Made by a program: the position numbers and the translations under genes
The notes under the pieces: model-generated
The model's input: the letters and a program-made list of their open reading frames with translations, nothing else
What the model was told of the DNA's origin: nothing
Databases searched by the model: none
Assembly: GCF_019175365.1 (NCBI RefSeq)
Contig: NZ_CP059572.1
Coordinates: 4,154,001-4,218,000 of the forward strand
Reading direction: 5' to 3'
Length of the DNA stretch: 64,000 bases
From: Actinomadura graeca
GTDB lineage: Bacteria; Actinomycetota; Actinomycetes; Streptosporangiales; Streptosporangiaceae
Shown: positions 1-8,214 of the stretch, one piece after another
How the letters are laid out: each line of letters begins with the position of its first letter
Numbering within the stretch: position 1 is the stretch's first letter

Positions 1-1176
1 GAGGGCCGCGTCGTCCTCGTCGACGCGGAGCCGCACCCGCCGTACGAGCGTCCGCCGCTGTCGAAGGAGCTCATCCTCGGCACCAAGCAGCCCGCCGACG
101 CCCGGCTGTTCCCCGAGCCCTTCTACCGCGACAACGACATCGAGCTGCTGCTCGGCGCCGGCGTCGCGCGGCTGGCGCCCGGGGAGCACCGGGTGGAGCT
201 GGCGGACGGCGCGACCATCGAGGCCGACAAGGTGCTGCTGGCCACCGGCAGCCGCCCCCGTCCCCTGCCGGTACCAGGGGCCGGTCTCCGCGGCGTCCAC
301 CACTTGCGGACGCTGGACGACGCGGAGACGATCCGCGCCGCCCTCCTGGACGGCGCCGCACTCGCCGTGGTGGGAGGCGGGTTCATCGGGGCGGAGCTCG
401 CCGCGTCGGCCCGCGCCCTCGGCAACCCGGTGACCATGGTGGAGCTGGACGACCTGCCGATGCGGCGCGTCCTCGGCGACGACATCGCCGCGCGGCTGAC
501 CCGCTTCCACCGCGAGCGCGGCGTCCGCGTGATCACCCGCGTGGGCGTGGAGCGCTTCGAAGGCGACGGCGGCGGCCGGCCGGCGGACCGGCGGGTGCGG
601 CGGGTCGTCACCACCGGCGGGCAGGTGATCGACGCCGACATCGTCGTCGTCGGGATCGGCGTCGTGCCCAACGACGAGCTCGCCGCCCGCAGCGGCCTCG
701 CCGTCGGCGACGGCGTGCTCGTGGACGCCTTCTGCGCCACCTCGCACCCGGACGTGTACGCGGCCGGGGACGTCGCCCGCCACCCCAATCCGATGCTGGG
801 CGGGCCGCCGGTCCGGCTGGAGCACTTCCAGAACGCGCAGAACCAGGGGATCGCCGCCGCCCGGTCGATGCTCGGCAAGGCCACACCCTACGGGGAGGTC
901 CCCTGGTTCTGGTCCGACCAGTACGAGCTCAACATCCAGATGTCCGGGCACCCGCGCCCCACCGACACGGTCGTGTGGCGCGGGGAGCCCGACGACATGC
1001 GCTTCACCGCCTGCTACCTGCGCGACGGCGTGCTCGTGGCCGCGATCGGCGTCGGCCGGCCGCGGGACGTGCGGGCCGCCACCCGGCTGATCGCCGACCG
1101 CGCCAGGCCCGACCCGGACCTGCTCGCCGACGCGAGCGTGGACGTCCGCCACACGGCACAACGGAGGGAATCATGA
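1..1176 (+). CDS. Ferredoxin reductase of a ring-hydroxylating dioxygenase (5' end outside window)
   Basis: FAD/NAD(P)H-dependent reductase that would pass electrons from NADH to the Rieske ferredoxin encoded next. The open frame enters from base 1 with the conserved segment after the first FAD motif (PPYERPPLSKE), so only about the first 30-40 residues are missing. A second Rossmann motif VVGGGFIGAELA is the NAD site, and AAGDVARHPN is the typical C-terminal FAD-binding motif. The end matches the BphA4/HcaD-type reductase fold with its small C-terminal domain. The stop codon overlaps the start of the Rieske ferredoxin, so both are co-translated. Family assignment is sure; the substrate of the parent dioxygenase is not readable from this gene. 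Confidence 0.93.
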   Translation, partial: EGRVVLVDAEPHPPYERPPLSKELILGTKQPADARLFPEPFYRDNDIELLLGAGVARLAPGEHRVELADGATIEADKVLLATGSRPRPLPVPGAGLRGVHHLRTLDDAETIRAALLDGAALAVVGGGFIGAELAASARALGNPVTMVELDDLPMRRVLGDDIAARLTRFHRERGVRVITRVGVERFEGDGGGRPADRRVRRVVTTGGQVIDADIVVVGIGVVPNDELAARSGLAVGDGVLVDAFCATSHPDVYAAGDVARHPNPMLGGPPVRLEHFQNAQNQGIAAARSMLGKATPYGEVPWFWSDQYELNIQMSGHPRPTDTVVWRGEPDDMRFTACYLRDGVLVAAIGVGRPRDVRAATRLIADRARPDPDLLADASVDVRHTAQRRES

Positions 1177-1511
1177 TGACCGGCCAGAACACCGCATCCC
1201 GGCTCGTGCGCGCCTGCGCGGTGGACGACCTGCCGCCCGGCGGGATCCGGCAGGTGCCCGGCAGCCCGCCCATCGCCCTCTACAACATCGACGGCGAGTT
1301 CTACGCCACCGCCGACCTGTGCACCCACGGCCTCTCCTCGCTGTCCGAGGAGGGCTACCTGGAGAACGGCGAGATCGAATGCGGGTGGCACCTCGCGAGG
1401 TTCTGCGTGAGATCCGGTGCCGTCAAGGCGCCACCGGCCTCCACCCCCCTCGCCACCTACGAGGTCCGCGTCGTCGACGGCGAGGTGTACGTGGTCACGA
1501 CCCCCTCCTGA
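1173..1511 (+). CDS. Rieske [2Fe-2S] ferredoxin component of a dioxygenase
   Basis: A 112-aa soluble Rieske ferredoxin. Cluster ligands are C50-x-H52 (CTHG) and C70-x-x-H73 (CGWH), followed by ARFCVRSG, the usual context in BphA3/HcaC ferredoxins. The start chosen is the first of two tandem ATGs, preceded by ACGGAGGG and overlapping the reductase stop. It would carry electrons from the upstream reductase to one or both of the oxygenases encoded between 3.3 and 9.5 kb on the other strand; it is the only ferredoxin of this type in the window. Reductase and ferredoxin are transcribed toward, not with, the oxygenase genes. Confidence 0.95.
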   Translation: MMTGQNTASRLVRACAVDDLPPGGIRQVPGSPPIALYNIDGEFYATADLCTHGLSSLSEEGYLENGEIECGWHLARFCVRSGAVKAPPASTPLATYEVRVVDGEVYVVTTPS

Positions 1512-1535
1512 CCGCCGTGTCCCCGGCACAAGGCT

Positions 1536-1567
1536 CCGGCCCCGTCCCCTGATGGGGCCGGGGCCGG
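1536..1567. terminator. Strong hairpin between convergent genes
   Basis: Two 14-nt arms, CCGGCCCCGTCCCC and GGGGCCGGGGCCGG, pair with one mismatch around a TGAT loop, 24 nt after the ferredoxin stop and 25 nt before the end of the minus-strand SDR gene. It can terminate both converging transcripts. There is no clear U-run, as is common in actinobacteria. Confidence 0.75.
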
Positions 1568-1592
1568 TTCCACGGCGGGGACGTCAGCGGAT

Positions 1593-2399
1593 CTAGCGGC
1601 CCTCCTCGAAGATGGGGAAGCGGATCCCGGCGGTCATCCCGCCGTCCACGACCAGGGACGCCCCGGTGATGAACGAGGCGTCGTCGGAGGCGAGGAACAG
1701 CGCGGGTCTGGCGATCTCCTCCGGCCAGGCGAAGCGCCCCATGGGGTTGAGGGTGTCGATCATCTTCTCGTGCCCCGGGAGGTCCCGCAGGTAGGACCGG
1801 ATGCGCGGCGTCATGGTGCTCCCCGGGCAGAGCGCGTTCACCCGGATGTTGTCGCGCGCGTAGTCCATCGCCATGTTCCGGGTGAGCAGGACGACGCCGC
1901 CCTTGCCAGCGGTGTACGCGGCGCAGCGGTTCTCGGCCATGATGCCCGCCGTGGACGCGACGTTGACGATCGTCCCGCCGCCGTTGCGGCGCAGCTCCGG
2001 CAGGACGTGCTTGGAGCAGCGGTAGACGGAGGTCAGGTTGGTGTCGATGATGCGGTACCAGTCGGGGTCGTCCATCTCCTCGACGCTCTTGAGGAGGTTG
2101 ACCCCGGCGACGTTGAAGAGCGTGTCGACGCCCCCGTAGGCGCCGACCGCCGCGGCGACCATGGCCTCGGCGGCGTCCGGCCGGTTCACGTCGGCGGCGA
2201 TCCAGGTGACCTCGCCGCCGCCCGCGCGCACGGACTCGGCCACCCGCCGCGCGGCGGTGGCGTCCAGGTCGCAGATCAGCGCGCGCCCGCCCTCACGGCA
2301 CCACTCGCGGACGATCGCCGCGCCGATCCCGGCGCCCGCCGCGGTGATGACGGCGGTGCGCCCGGCGAACCGCGCCCCGCGGTTGTCTGCTTCGCCCAT
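1593..2399 (-). CDS. SDR-family dehydrogenase, probable cis-dihydrodiol dehydrogenase
   Basis: A 268-aa classical short-chain dehydrogenase. It has the nucleotide motif TAAGAGIG near the N-terminus, NVAG in strand 4, the catalytic Ser in NVASTAG and the YTAGK Tyr/Lys pair. The C-terminal region with GASLVVDGG is typical. It is the last gene of the minus-strand catabolic operon, 7 nt after the extradiol dioxygenase, with GAGGGG just before the ATG. From this position it most likely rearomatises the cis-dihydrodiol made by the dioxygenase to a catechol with NAD+. That role is inferred from context; SDR sequence alone does not fix the substrate. Confidence 0.85.
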   Translation of the reverse strand: MGEADNRGARFAGRTAVITAAGAGIGAAIVREWCREGGRALICDLDATAARRVAESVRAGGGEVTWIAADVNRPDAAEAMVAAAVGAYGGVDTLFNVAGVNLLKSVEEMDDPDWYRIIDTNLTSVYRCSKHVLPELRRNGGGTIVNVASTAGIMAENRCAAYTAGKGGVVLLTRNMAMDYARDNIRVNALCPGSTMTPRIRSYLRDLPGHEKMIDTLNPMGRFAWPEEIARPALFLASDDASFITGASLVVDGGMTAGIRFPIFEEGR

Positions 2400-2406
2400 G
2401 GTCCCC

Positions 2407-3297
2407 TCAGACCATCTCCATGAGGCCCTGGTGACCCCAGGCGAACCCGGGTTGGAGCAGGTAGTGCTCGGTGTCCCAGGTCCCGGGGTCGATGGTGCGG
2501 GGCGCCCACCCGTACTCGAAGTGCCAGCCGGACGGGTTGCGGAAGTAGAAGGAGAACGTGCGGTCGTTGTGGTGGCGTCCCGGCGCGGTGCTCGTGATCT
2601 TCCTGTCCAGGCAGACGTCGTGGCTGTAGCCGACGTCGTCCATGGTGACGGTCTCGAACATGACGTGCTGGATCTTGCGGGGCGCGCCGGGGATGTTCAT
2701 GAACGCCAGCGAGTGGTGCCGGGGGTTGCAGTGCAGGAACGCCGCGAACAGGCCCGCCCCGGGGATGCTGGCGAAGTCGGTCACGCCGAAGCCGAGGACC
2801 TTCACGTAGAAGTCCGCCGCGGCCTTGACGTCCGGCGCGTACAGCACCACGTGGCCCATGCCGAGCTCGCCGGTGCGGAACCCCGCCAGGTCGCGGGTGG
2901 GACGGAACCGGGGGCCGTGCAGCATCTCGTGGCCGACGACCAGCTCCATCCGCACGCCCGAGTGCGGGCAGACGAAGTGGGCGAGCTCCAGGACGCGGCG
3001 GTCCGCGGCCTCCTCGGGCTTGCCCGCGACGACCGTCACGCCGTGCCGTTCCAGTGCGGCGGCCGCGGCCTCCAGCGCCGCATGGTCGGCCACCTCCCAG
3101 CCGACGTAGGCCACGTCATCGGTGTGCCCGGCGCGGACGGCCAGGCGGTGGTGACGGTCGTCGGAACGCAGGTACAGCAGGCGGTCGTCGCTGTCGGCGA
3201 CGATCTGATGGCCGAGGATCTCGGTGCCGTACCGCCTCCATCCCCTGAGGTCGGTGGTCTCACCGACGACGTAGGAGAGTTGGTTGACAGCGCTCAT
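2407..3297 (-). CDS. Extradiol ring-cleavage dioxygenase (VOC fold, BphC type)
   Basis: A 296-aa two-module vicinal-oxygen-chelate protein like 2,3-dihydroxybiphenyl 1,2-dioxygenase. The N-terminal module (1-130) is the non-catalytic half. The C-terminal module shows the Fe(II) ligands in order: His in GMGHVVLYAPD, His in RHHSLAFMN and Glu in GWHFEYGW. A Tyr of the second shell is also present. It would open a catechol next to its hydroxyl pair to a yellow meta-cleavage product. AAGGAAG precedes the ATG. It sits between the dioxygenase beta subunit and the SDR, the expected order for a meta pathway. Confidence 0.93.
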   Translation of the reverse strand: MSAVNQLSYVVGETTDLRGWRRYGTEILGHQIVADSDDRLLYLRSDDRHHRLAVRAGHTDDVAYVGWEVADHAALEAAAAALERHGVTVVAGKPEEAADRRVLELAHFVCPHSGVRMELVVGHEMLHGPRFRPTRDLAGFRTGELGMGHVVLYAPDVKAAADFYVKVLGFGVTDFASIPGAGLFAAFLHCNPRHHSLAFMNIPGAPRKIQHVMFETVTMDDVGYSHDVCLDRKITSTAPGRHHNDRTFSFYFRNPSGWHFEYGWAPRTIDPGTWDTEHYLLQPGFAWGHQGLMEMV

Positions 3298-3321
3298 CGA
3301 GGGGCTTCCTTCCGGGCTCGG

Positions 3322-3834
3322 TCAGAGCGGGTAGACGAGGTAACGGGTCGGCGTGCCGTCGAGGTAGACGCGCTTGCCGGCGAACAGCGGCCCGGCGTCG
3401 GTCAGCCGGACGTGGTCGTCGTAGTAGCCGCTGGTGAGGATCTCCGGCGGGCCGTCGGCCTCGGTGTAGGTGACCACCACGTTGGCGCGCACGCGGTAGG
3501 CGCCGTCACCGGCCGCCTCGGTGCGCGTGCGCTGGATGACGTGCCGCGTCCGGTACGGCTCGACGGTGCCCGCCCACACCTCCGTGACGAACTTGACGCG
3601 GTCCAGGAGCCTTTCGCGGCAGTCGTCGAGCATGTACGCCAGGGGCAGGCCGCGGTCGGCGTTCTCCAGGGTGTGGACCGTGTAGGAGCACTCCTCTGTG
3701 AACATGTCCGGCCAGCGCTCCCACCGCCGCTCGTCGACGACCTCGGCGTACGCGGCGTACAGCTCGTCCAGCATCGCGAGGTGGTCGGGCCGGGCGGCGG
3801 GCGGGCCGCCCCGGAGTCCGGTGTCAGTGGTCAA
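3322..3834 (-). CDS. Ring-hydroxylating dioxygenase beta subunit (pair 2)
   Basis: A 170-aa small subunit of the SnoaL/NTF2-like fold used by Rieske oxygenases, with the typical opening LDELYAAYAEVVDERRW and the C-terminal segment ending in KRVYLDGTP. It is structural and shapes the alpha-beta hexamer; it has no cofactor. The best start is a TTG that overlaps the stop region of the alpha subunit by 11 nt, so translation is probably coupled to alpha. An internal ATG in front of LDELYAAY is the alternative start. Confidence 0.9.
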   Translation of the reverse strand: MTTDTGLRGGPPAARPDHLAMLDELYAAYAEVVDERRWERWPDMFTEECSYTVHTLENADRGLPLAYMLDDCRERLLDRVKFVTEVWAGTVEPYRTRHVIQRTRTEAAGDGAYRVRANVVVTYTEADGPPEILTSGYYDDHVRLTDAGPLFAGKRVYLDGTPTRYLVYPL

Positions 3835-5032
3835 AGCCCATCACCTGCCTGTAGTGGGCCCACCCGATGGTGTTGGCCAGTTCGTCGTTCTGGGTCGCCT
3901 GCTCGGGCGGCCGGTCGGCGCCCTTGACGAACCGCTGGTAGCCGTCGTCGCCCGAGGTCTTCTGGACGCGGCTGAACACCGCCGCGTCCTCGATGGTGAT
4001 GAATCCGCTGGGACCGAGCAGGTTGGACGCCTGCCGCACCCGGTGGTCGGCGTACTCGGGGGTGTCGCCCTCGTGGCCGAAGAACGCGTAGTGCACCTCG
4101 GTGCGGTCCACGCCCATCGGCCGGGCGAACCGGACGTTGATGGTGTCCAGGTGCTTGGTCACGACCGTGACGGGACGCAGCGCCACCACGCGGGCGCGGT
4201 CGTCCTCGCCGCGGAACTCCACCACGCTCGTGTCGGCGAGGTACCCGTTGTCGACGTACCGCCTGCTCTGGTACTCGACGCAGAGGTGCCCGACGGGCCG
4301 GGTGGTGATCACCTTGCCGCTGCCGCCCTGCCAGCCGAGCATCCGGAAACCGGCGTGCAGCAGCGGCGCGTGGTAGAAGTCGTTGTCGAAGTAGGTCTTC
4401 CAGTTCGTGCGGTAGACCACCTTCTGGTAGCCGAGCAGGGTGAGCCGCCCGTCGTCGAGCATGCAGTCGCCGAGCGGGCTCGCCGCCTCGCCCAGGAACG
4501 CCTCCAGGGACGGCGCCCCCGGGTCGCGGGTGACGAAGACGAGCCCGGCGAGCCGCCCGACCCTCAGCGCGGGCAGCGCGTAGTCGCCGGCGTCGAAGTC
4601 GGCGCGGAAGTCGCGCAGCCCCGGCGCCCCGCGGAAGCACCCCTGGTTGTCGAACAGCCAGCGGTGGTAAGGGCATTCGAACTCGGCGGCGACACCGGCG
4701 GAACGCTGTTCGAGCAGTGTGCCGCGGTGCGTGCAGGTGTTGACGAACGCGCGGACCTCACCGTCCTGCCCGCGTGACACCAGCAGCGGCACGCCGCCCA
4801 GCCAGGTCGTCTTGAAGCTGCCGGGCTCCGGCAGCTCGGCCAGGTGGGCGACCGGGTGCCAGTACGGCCCGTTGAAGATGCGGCGCATCTCCTCCCGGTA
4901 GATCACCTCGTCGGCGAAGATCTCCTTCGGCAGGTCCAGCGGGTTGGTGAAGCGCGCCGCGACCTTCGCGCGGACGGCCTCGTACTCGTCCTCGGTGTTC
5001 TCCGCCGCGCCCAGGGGCATGGCCGTCGTCAT
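3824..5032 (-). CDS. Ring-hydroxylating dioxygenase alpha subunit (pair 2)
   Basis: A 402-aa Rieske non-haem iron oxygenase large subunit. The Rieske domain has CTHRG and, 17 residues later, CPYHRW. The catalytic domain has the mononuclear iron triad in FDNDFYHAPLLH, with the bridging Asp two residues before the first His. The start ATG overlaps the TGA of the flavin oxidase gene by 4 nt. It is only distantly similar to alpha subunit 1 of the same operon, so the block encodes two different oxygenases served by one visible ferredoxin. The short loop after the iron site suggests a substrate pocket of a different size from pair 1; the substrate is unknown. Confidence 0.93.
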   Translation of the reverse strand: MTTAMPLGAAENTEDEYEAVRAKVAARFTNPLDLPKEIFADEVIYREEMRRIFNGPYWHPVAHLAELPEPGSFKTTWLGGVPLLVSRGQDGEVRAFVNTCTHRGTLLEQRSAGVAAEFECPYHRWLFDNQGCFRGAPGLRDFRADFDAGDYALPALRVGRLAGLVFVTRDPGAPSLEAFLGEAASPLGDCMLDDGRLTLLGYQKVVYRTNWKTYFDNDFYHAPLLHAGFRMLGWQGGSGKVITTRPVGHLCVEYQSRRYVDNGYLADTSVVEFRGEDDRARVVALRPVTVVTKHLDTINVRFARPMGVDRTEVHYAFFGHEGDTPEYADHRVRQASNLLGPSGFITIEDAAVFSRVQKTSGDDGYQRFVKGADRPPEQATQNDELANTIGWAHYRQVMGFDH

Positions 5033-6438
5033 CGCGCCTCCCGTGATGTCACCGGCTTGATGTTGGCGTTGAGGTGGAAGACGTTGCCGGGGTCGTACTC
5101 GGCCTTCACCGCCGCGAGCCGCTCGTACTTGGCCGGGCCGTACGCCGCGCGCACGCGGTCCTCCTCGTACTCCGACATGAAGTTGATGTAGCTGCCCTCG
5201 CCGACCGCGTGCGGCGCGAGCGCCTCCCAGTACTCGCGCACCCACGCGCGGTCGATGTCGAAGGTCTCCCGGTCGGGGCACACGGCCGTGACGTTCACGA
5301 CGTACCGGCCGGTGCGCCCGCCGCTGAAGGCCGTGGCGTCCTCGGGGACCTCGTGGTAGGCGCCGGCCGTGACGAGGATCGGGGTGAACGACAGGTGCGC
5401 CGTCTTGCGCGGCTGGTGCTCGACCATGACGTCGATGACCTCGTCGGTCAGCTCGTCGAAGTGCACGGCCTTCTCGTAGGAGTAGGCGCCCCACGGCCCG
5501 GTGTGGTCGAACATGCCCTGGAGCCGCGTGTAGGGGATCGCCTCGACGTCCTCGACCGCCGGGGCGAGCAGCTCCCGGATCGGCGCGATGGCGCGGGCGT
5601 GGCCCTCGGCGTCCCCGAAGCCCACGACGGCCAGGAGCCATCCGGGCCTGTCCCGCAGCTCCTCGGGGACGAACGGCGCGTTGGGCGCGTTCGTCCCGGC
5701 GATGAAGGCGCCGCAGTCGGCGGGCAAGGTGGGGACGAAGTCGCGGACGGCGCGCAGGGCCTCGCGTCCCTGCTCGGGCCTCCAGAAGAACATCGCGAAG
5801 TTGACCAGCGGCCCGACGGGCGTGAGCTTGTACGTGAACGCCGTGACGACCCCGAAGTTGCCGCCGCCGCCCTTCAGCGCCCACAGCAGCTCCGGCTCGG
5901 AGTCCTCCGAGACCCGGTGGACGGTGCCGTCGGCGGTGACCACCTCGGCGCCGATGAGGTTGTCGCAGGTCAGGCCCGCGAGCGTGCACAGCCAGCCGAT
6001 GCCGCCGCCGAGCGTGAGCCCGGCGATGCCGGTGTGGCTGATCATCCCGCCGGGCAGCGCCAGGCCGTGCGCCTGCGTGGCGGCGTCCAGCTCGCCCCAG
6101 TTCACCCCGCCGCCCGCGGTGGCCGTGCGGGCCTGGGGATCGACGGTCACCGACGTGAGCGGCGACAGGTCGATCATCAGGCCGCCCTCGGTGAGCGCGA
6201 ACCCGGAGAATCCGTGGCCGCCCCCGCGGACGGACACCTCAAGGCCCGCGTCCCGCGCGTACTTCAGCGCGGCGGCCACGTCACCGGTCCCGGTGCACCG
6301 CACCACGATCGAGGGGCGGCGCGTGATGGACCCGTTCCAGATCGCCACCGCCTCTCCGTAGCCGGGCTCGCCGGGCCTGGCCACGACGCCCGCCACGGTG
6401 GCTCGCAGCTCCTTCTCAGCCTGGTCGTCGAGGTTCAC
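5029..6438 (-). CDS. FAD-linked oxidase of the berberine-bridge/6-hydroxynicotine oxidase family
   Basis: A 469-aa flavoprotein of the PCMH fold. RGGGHGFSG carries the His that takes the 8-alpha-histidyl FAD bond, and GGGIGWL with GLTCDNL complete the FAD cradle. The second Cys that forms a bicovalent flavin in berberine-bridge enzymes is not in its usual place (the segment reads GMISHTGIAG), so a single covalent link is expected. The C-terminus ends with HLNANI, typical of the family. Start is GTG at AGGAGG spacing, overlapping the Old Yellow Enzyme stop by 4 nt. A role in oxidising an alcohol or a C-H bond of the pathway substrate is likely, but the exact step is not visible. Confidence 0.88.
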   Translation of the reverse strand: MNLDDQAEKELRATVAGVVARPGEPGYGEAVAIWNGSITRRPSIVVRCTGTGDVAAALKYARDAGLEVSVRGGGHGFSGFALTEGGLMIDLSPLTSVTVDPQARTATAGGGVNWGELDAATQAHGLALPGGMISHTGIAGLTLGGGIGWLCTLAGLTCDNLIGAEVVTADGTVHRVSEDSEPELLWALKGGGGNFGVVTAFTYKLTPVGPLVNFAMFFWRPEQGREALRAVRDFVPTLPADCGAFIAGTNAPNAPFVPEELRDRPGWLLAVVGFGDAEGHARAIAPIRELLAPAVEDVEAIPYTRLQGMFDHTGPWGAYSYEKAVHFDELTDEVIDVMVEHQPRKTAHLSFTPILVTAGAYHEVPEDATAFSGGRTGRYVVNVTAVCPDRETFDIDRAWVREYWEALAPHAVGEGSYINFMSEYEEDRVRAAYGPAKYERLAAVKAEYDPGNVFHLNANIKPVTSREAR

Positions 6439-7616
6439 AGCGCCTCCTGCTTGGGTGGGTCGGTCGGTTGTCCGGTCGGCTCGCGCGGGAGCCAGTCGGG
6501 CCTGCTGAGCAGGTAGGTCACCATGCGCGAGGGAAGGGTCAGCGCGGACTCGATCTCGTCGCGGTCCGCCGGGAGACGGCTGCGCGGGCTCCGCCCGCCG
6601 CCGTCGCCGATCGCCGTGAGCCATTCGGGGTCGATGACCGCCGCGCGCCCGACGGCGACGAGGTCGGCGCCCGCCAGCAGCGCCGTCCGCGCGTCGTCGG
6701 CGGACGTGACGCCGCCGCTGGCGATCACCACGCAGCGCCCCCCGACGGCGCCGGAGATGGCGGTGATCGGGTTGCCGTCCGCGCGGACGGCGTCGCCGGT
6801 GGCCGTCCAGTCGCGGTCCTCGCGCTGCGGGGACCGCCGCCGGAAGTCGTCCATCGAGATGTGGACGTAGTCGACGCCCGCGCCAGCCAGCCGCGAGGCC
6901 AGCTCCGCCGCGTCCTGGAGCCGGAACCCGCCGGGCTCCGACTCGAACGGGTTGACGCGGAAGCCGAGCACGGTCCGCGGGCCGAGCGCGGCGCGGACCG
7001 CCGCCGCGACCTCCAGCGGGAACCGCATGCGGCGCTCGCGGTCGCCGCCCCACCGGTCGGTCCGCCGGTTGGCGCGCGGCGAGAAGAACTGGTGGATCAG
7101 GTAGTGGTTGGCCCCGTGCAGCTCGATACCCCCGAAACCCGCCCGTTCGCCGCGCAGGGCGGCGTCCACGAAGCGGCCCAGGAGCCCGGACACCTCCGGC
7201 CCGGTCAGCGCGCGGGGCGTGCGCGCTCCCGGCCGCAGCGACGGCACGGCCGACGGCGCGCGCAGCCCGTCCGCACCGACGAGCGCCGGATTGGAGATGC
7301 GGCCGCCGTCATAGAGCTGGAGGACGGAGAGGCCGCCGCCCATCGCCGCCGCGACGGAGCGCAGGCTGGCGAGGTGCCCGTCCCGCGCGGCGCCGATGCC
7401 CTGCCAGGAGCGGCCGTCGTCGTCGACGTACGCGCACGAGGAGATCGTCATCGCGAACGGGTTGGCGCACCGGCGTTCGAGGTACCTCAGCTCCGCGTCG
7501 CTGACCGTCCCGTCGGGATTGGCGGAGTCGGTCGTCATCGGGGCCAGGACGAAGCGGTTCGGCAGCACCGCCCCGGATTTCAGCCGCAGCGGTAGCCACG
7601 GCGACGTGGTGCCCAT
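6435..7616 (-). CDS. Old Yellow Enzyme-type NADH:flavin oxidoreductase
   Basis: A 393-aa FMN TIM-barrel ene-reductase homologue. Visible motifs are NRFVLAPMTT in the first strand, the HGANHYLIHQFFSPRANRR stretch with the substrate-binding His/Asn pair and the iron-sulfur-free short form of the family, and the late FMN phosphate site IASGGVTSADDA with LVAVGRA. The true start is the ATG at the MGTTSPW N-terminus; a longer frame upstream has no homology. It may reduce or isomerise an unsaturated ring intermediate, which makes the operon unlike a plain biphenyl pathway and closer to those for partly saturated or terpenoid-like rings. This last point is inference. Confidence 0.88.
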   Translation of the reverse strand: MGTTSPWLPLRLKSGAVLPNRFVLAPMTTDSANPDGTVSDAELRYLERRCANPFAMTISSCAYVDDDGRSWQGIGAARDGHLASLRSVAAAMGGGLSVLQLYDGGRISNPALVGADGLRAPSAVPSLRPGARTPRALTGPEVSGLLGRFVDAALRGERAGFGGIELHGANHYLIHQFFSPRANRRTDRWGGDRERRMRFPLEVAAAVRAALGPRTVLGFRVNPFESEPGGFRLQDAAELASRLAGAGVDYVHISMDDFRRRSPQREDRDWTATGDAVRADGNPITAISGAVGGRCVVIASGGVTSADDARTALLAGADLVAVGRAAVIDPEWLTAIGDGGGRSPRSRLPADRDEIESALTLPSRMVTYLLSRPDWLPREPTGQPTDPPKQEAL

Positions 7617-7632
7617 CTCACTCCCCGGTCGC

Positions 7633-8214
7633 TCAGAAGAACACGCTGAGGTTCTTGGACAGCACGACGTTCTGGTCGAGCAGGATCGTCCGCGCGGCGA
7701 TCCGGAAGGAGTCGCCGGCCGGACGGAGCACGTCCTGGCGCTCGCCCGCCCAGATGTCCACCTCGGTTTCGAGGCGGTTGCGGTAGACGATGAAGTTGGA
7801 GCGCACGCGCAGCCCGGCCGACCGGGCGCCGTCCGCCCCGTCCCCGGCCCGCTCACCACCGGCGGGCGTGACACGCACGTTCGTGACGAGGTGACGGCAG
7901 CGGGACGGCGGGTCCTCGGCCCAGTGCTGCCCGGACTTCATCTGGTCCACGCGGGTCCTCAGCGCGGTGTGGTCGTCGTCGATGAGGGCGATCTCGATGC
8001 CCTGGGGCGCCTCGTCCGCCGTCCGCTGGCGCCGCAGCCGGTTCTTGCGCAGCGGCATCCAGTAGCGGACGTCCTCGGCGAACAGCTCCGCCCACTCGTC
8101 CCACAGCCAGCCGTCGAGCAGCTGCGCCTCGCGGTAGAGGAACTGCTCGACCCGGTACTGGAGCAGCATGGCCTCGGTCGTGTCCCGCACGCCGGCGATC
8201 TGGTCGAGGGTCAT
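7633..8214 (-). CDS. Ring-hydroxylating dioxygenase beta subunit (pair 1)
   Basis: A 193-aa beta subunit with the hallmarks YREAQLLDGWLWDEWAELF near the start and the IAARTILLDQNVVLSKNLSVFF C-terminus region that packs against alpha. The ATG overlaps the TGA of alpha subunit 1 by 4 nt, so the two are coupled one to one. It is longer and closer to biphenyl/phenylpropionate-type beta subunits than the beta subunit of pair 2. Confidence 0.93.
   Translation of the reverse strand: MTLDQIAGVRDTTEAMLLQYRVEQFLYREAQLLDGWLWDEWAELFAEDVRYWMPLRKNRLRRQRTADEAPQGIEIALIDDDHTALRTRVDQMKSGQHWAEDPPSRCRHLVTNVRVTPAGGERAGDGADGARSAGLRVRSNFIVYRNRLETEVDIWAGERQDVLRPAGDSFRIAARTILLDQNVVLSKNLSVFF

Noticed and set aside
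2161..3927. Long plus-strand open frame antisense to the SDR and extradiol genes, and similar long frames such as 13383-15041 and 38601-40526
   Set aside because: They mirror well-supported genes on the other strand, have Arg/Pro/Ala-rich translations and no motifs. Such frames are expected in very GC-rich DNA.
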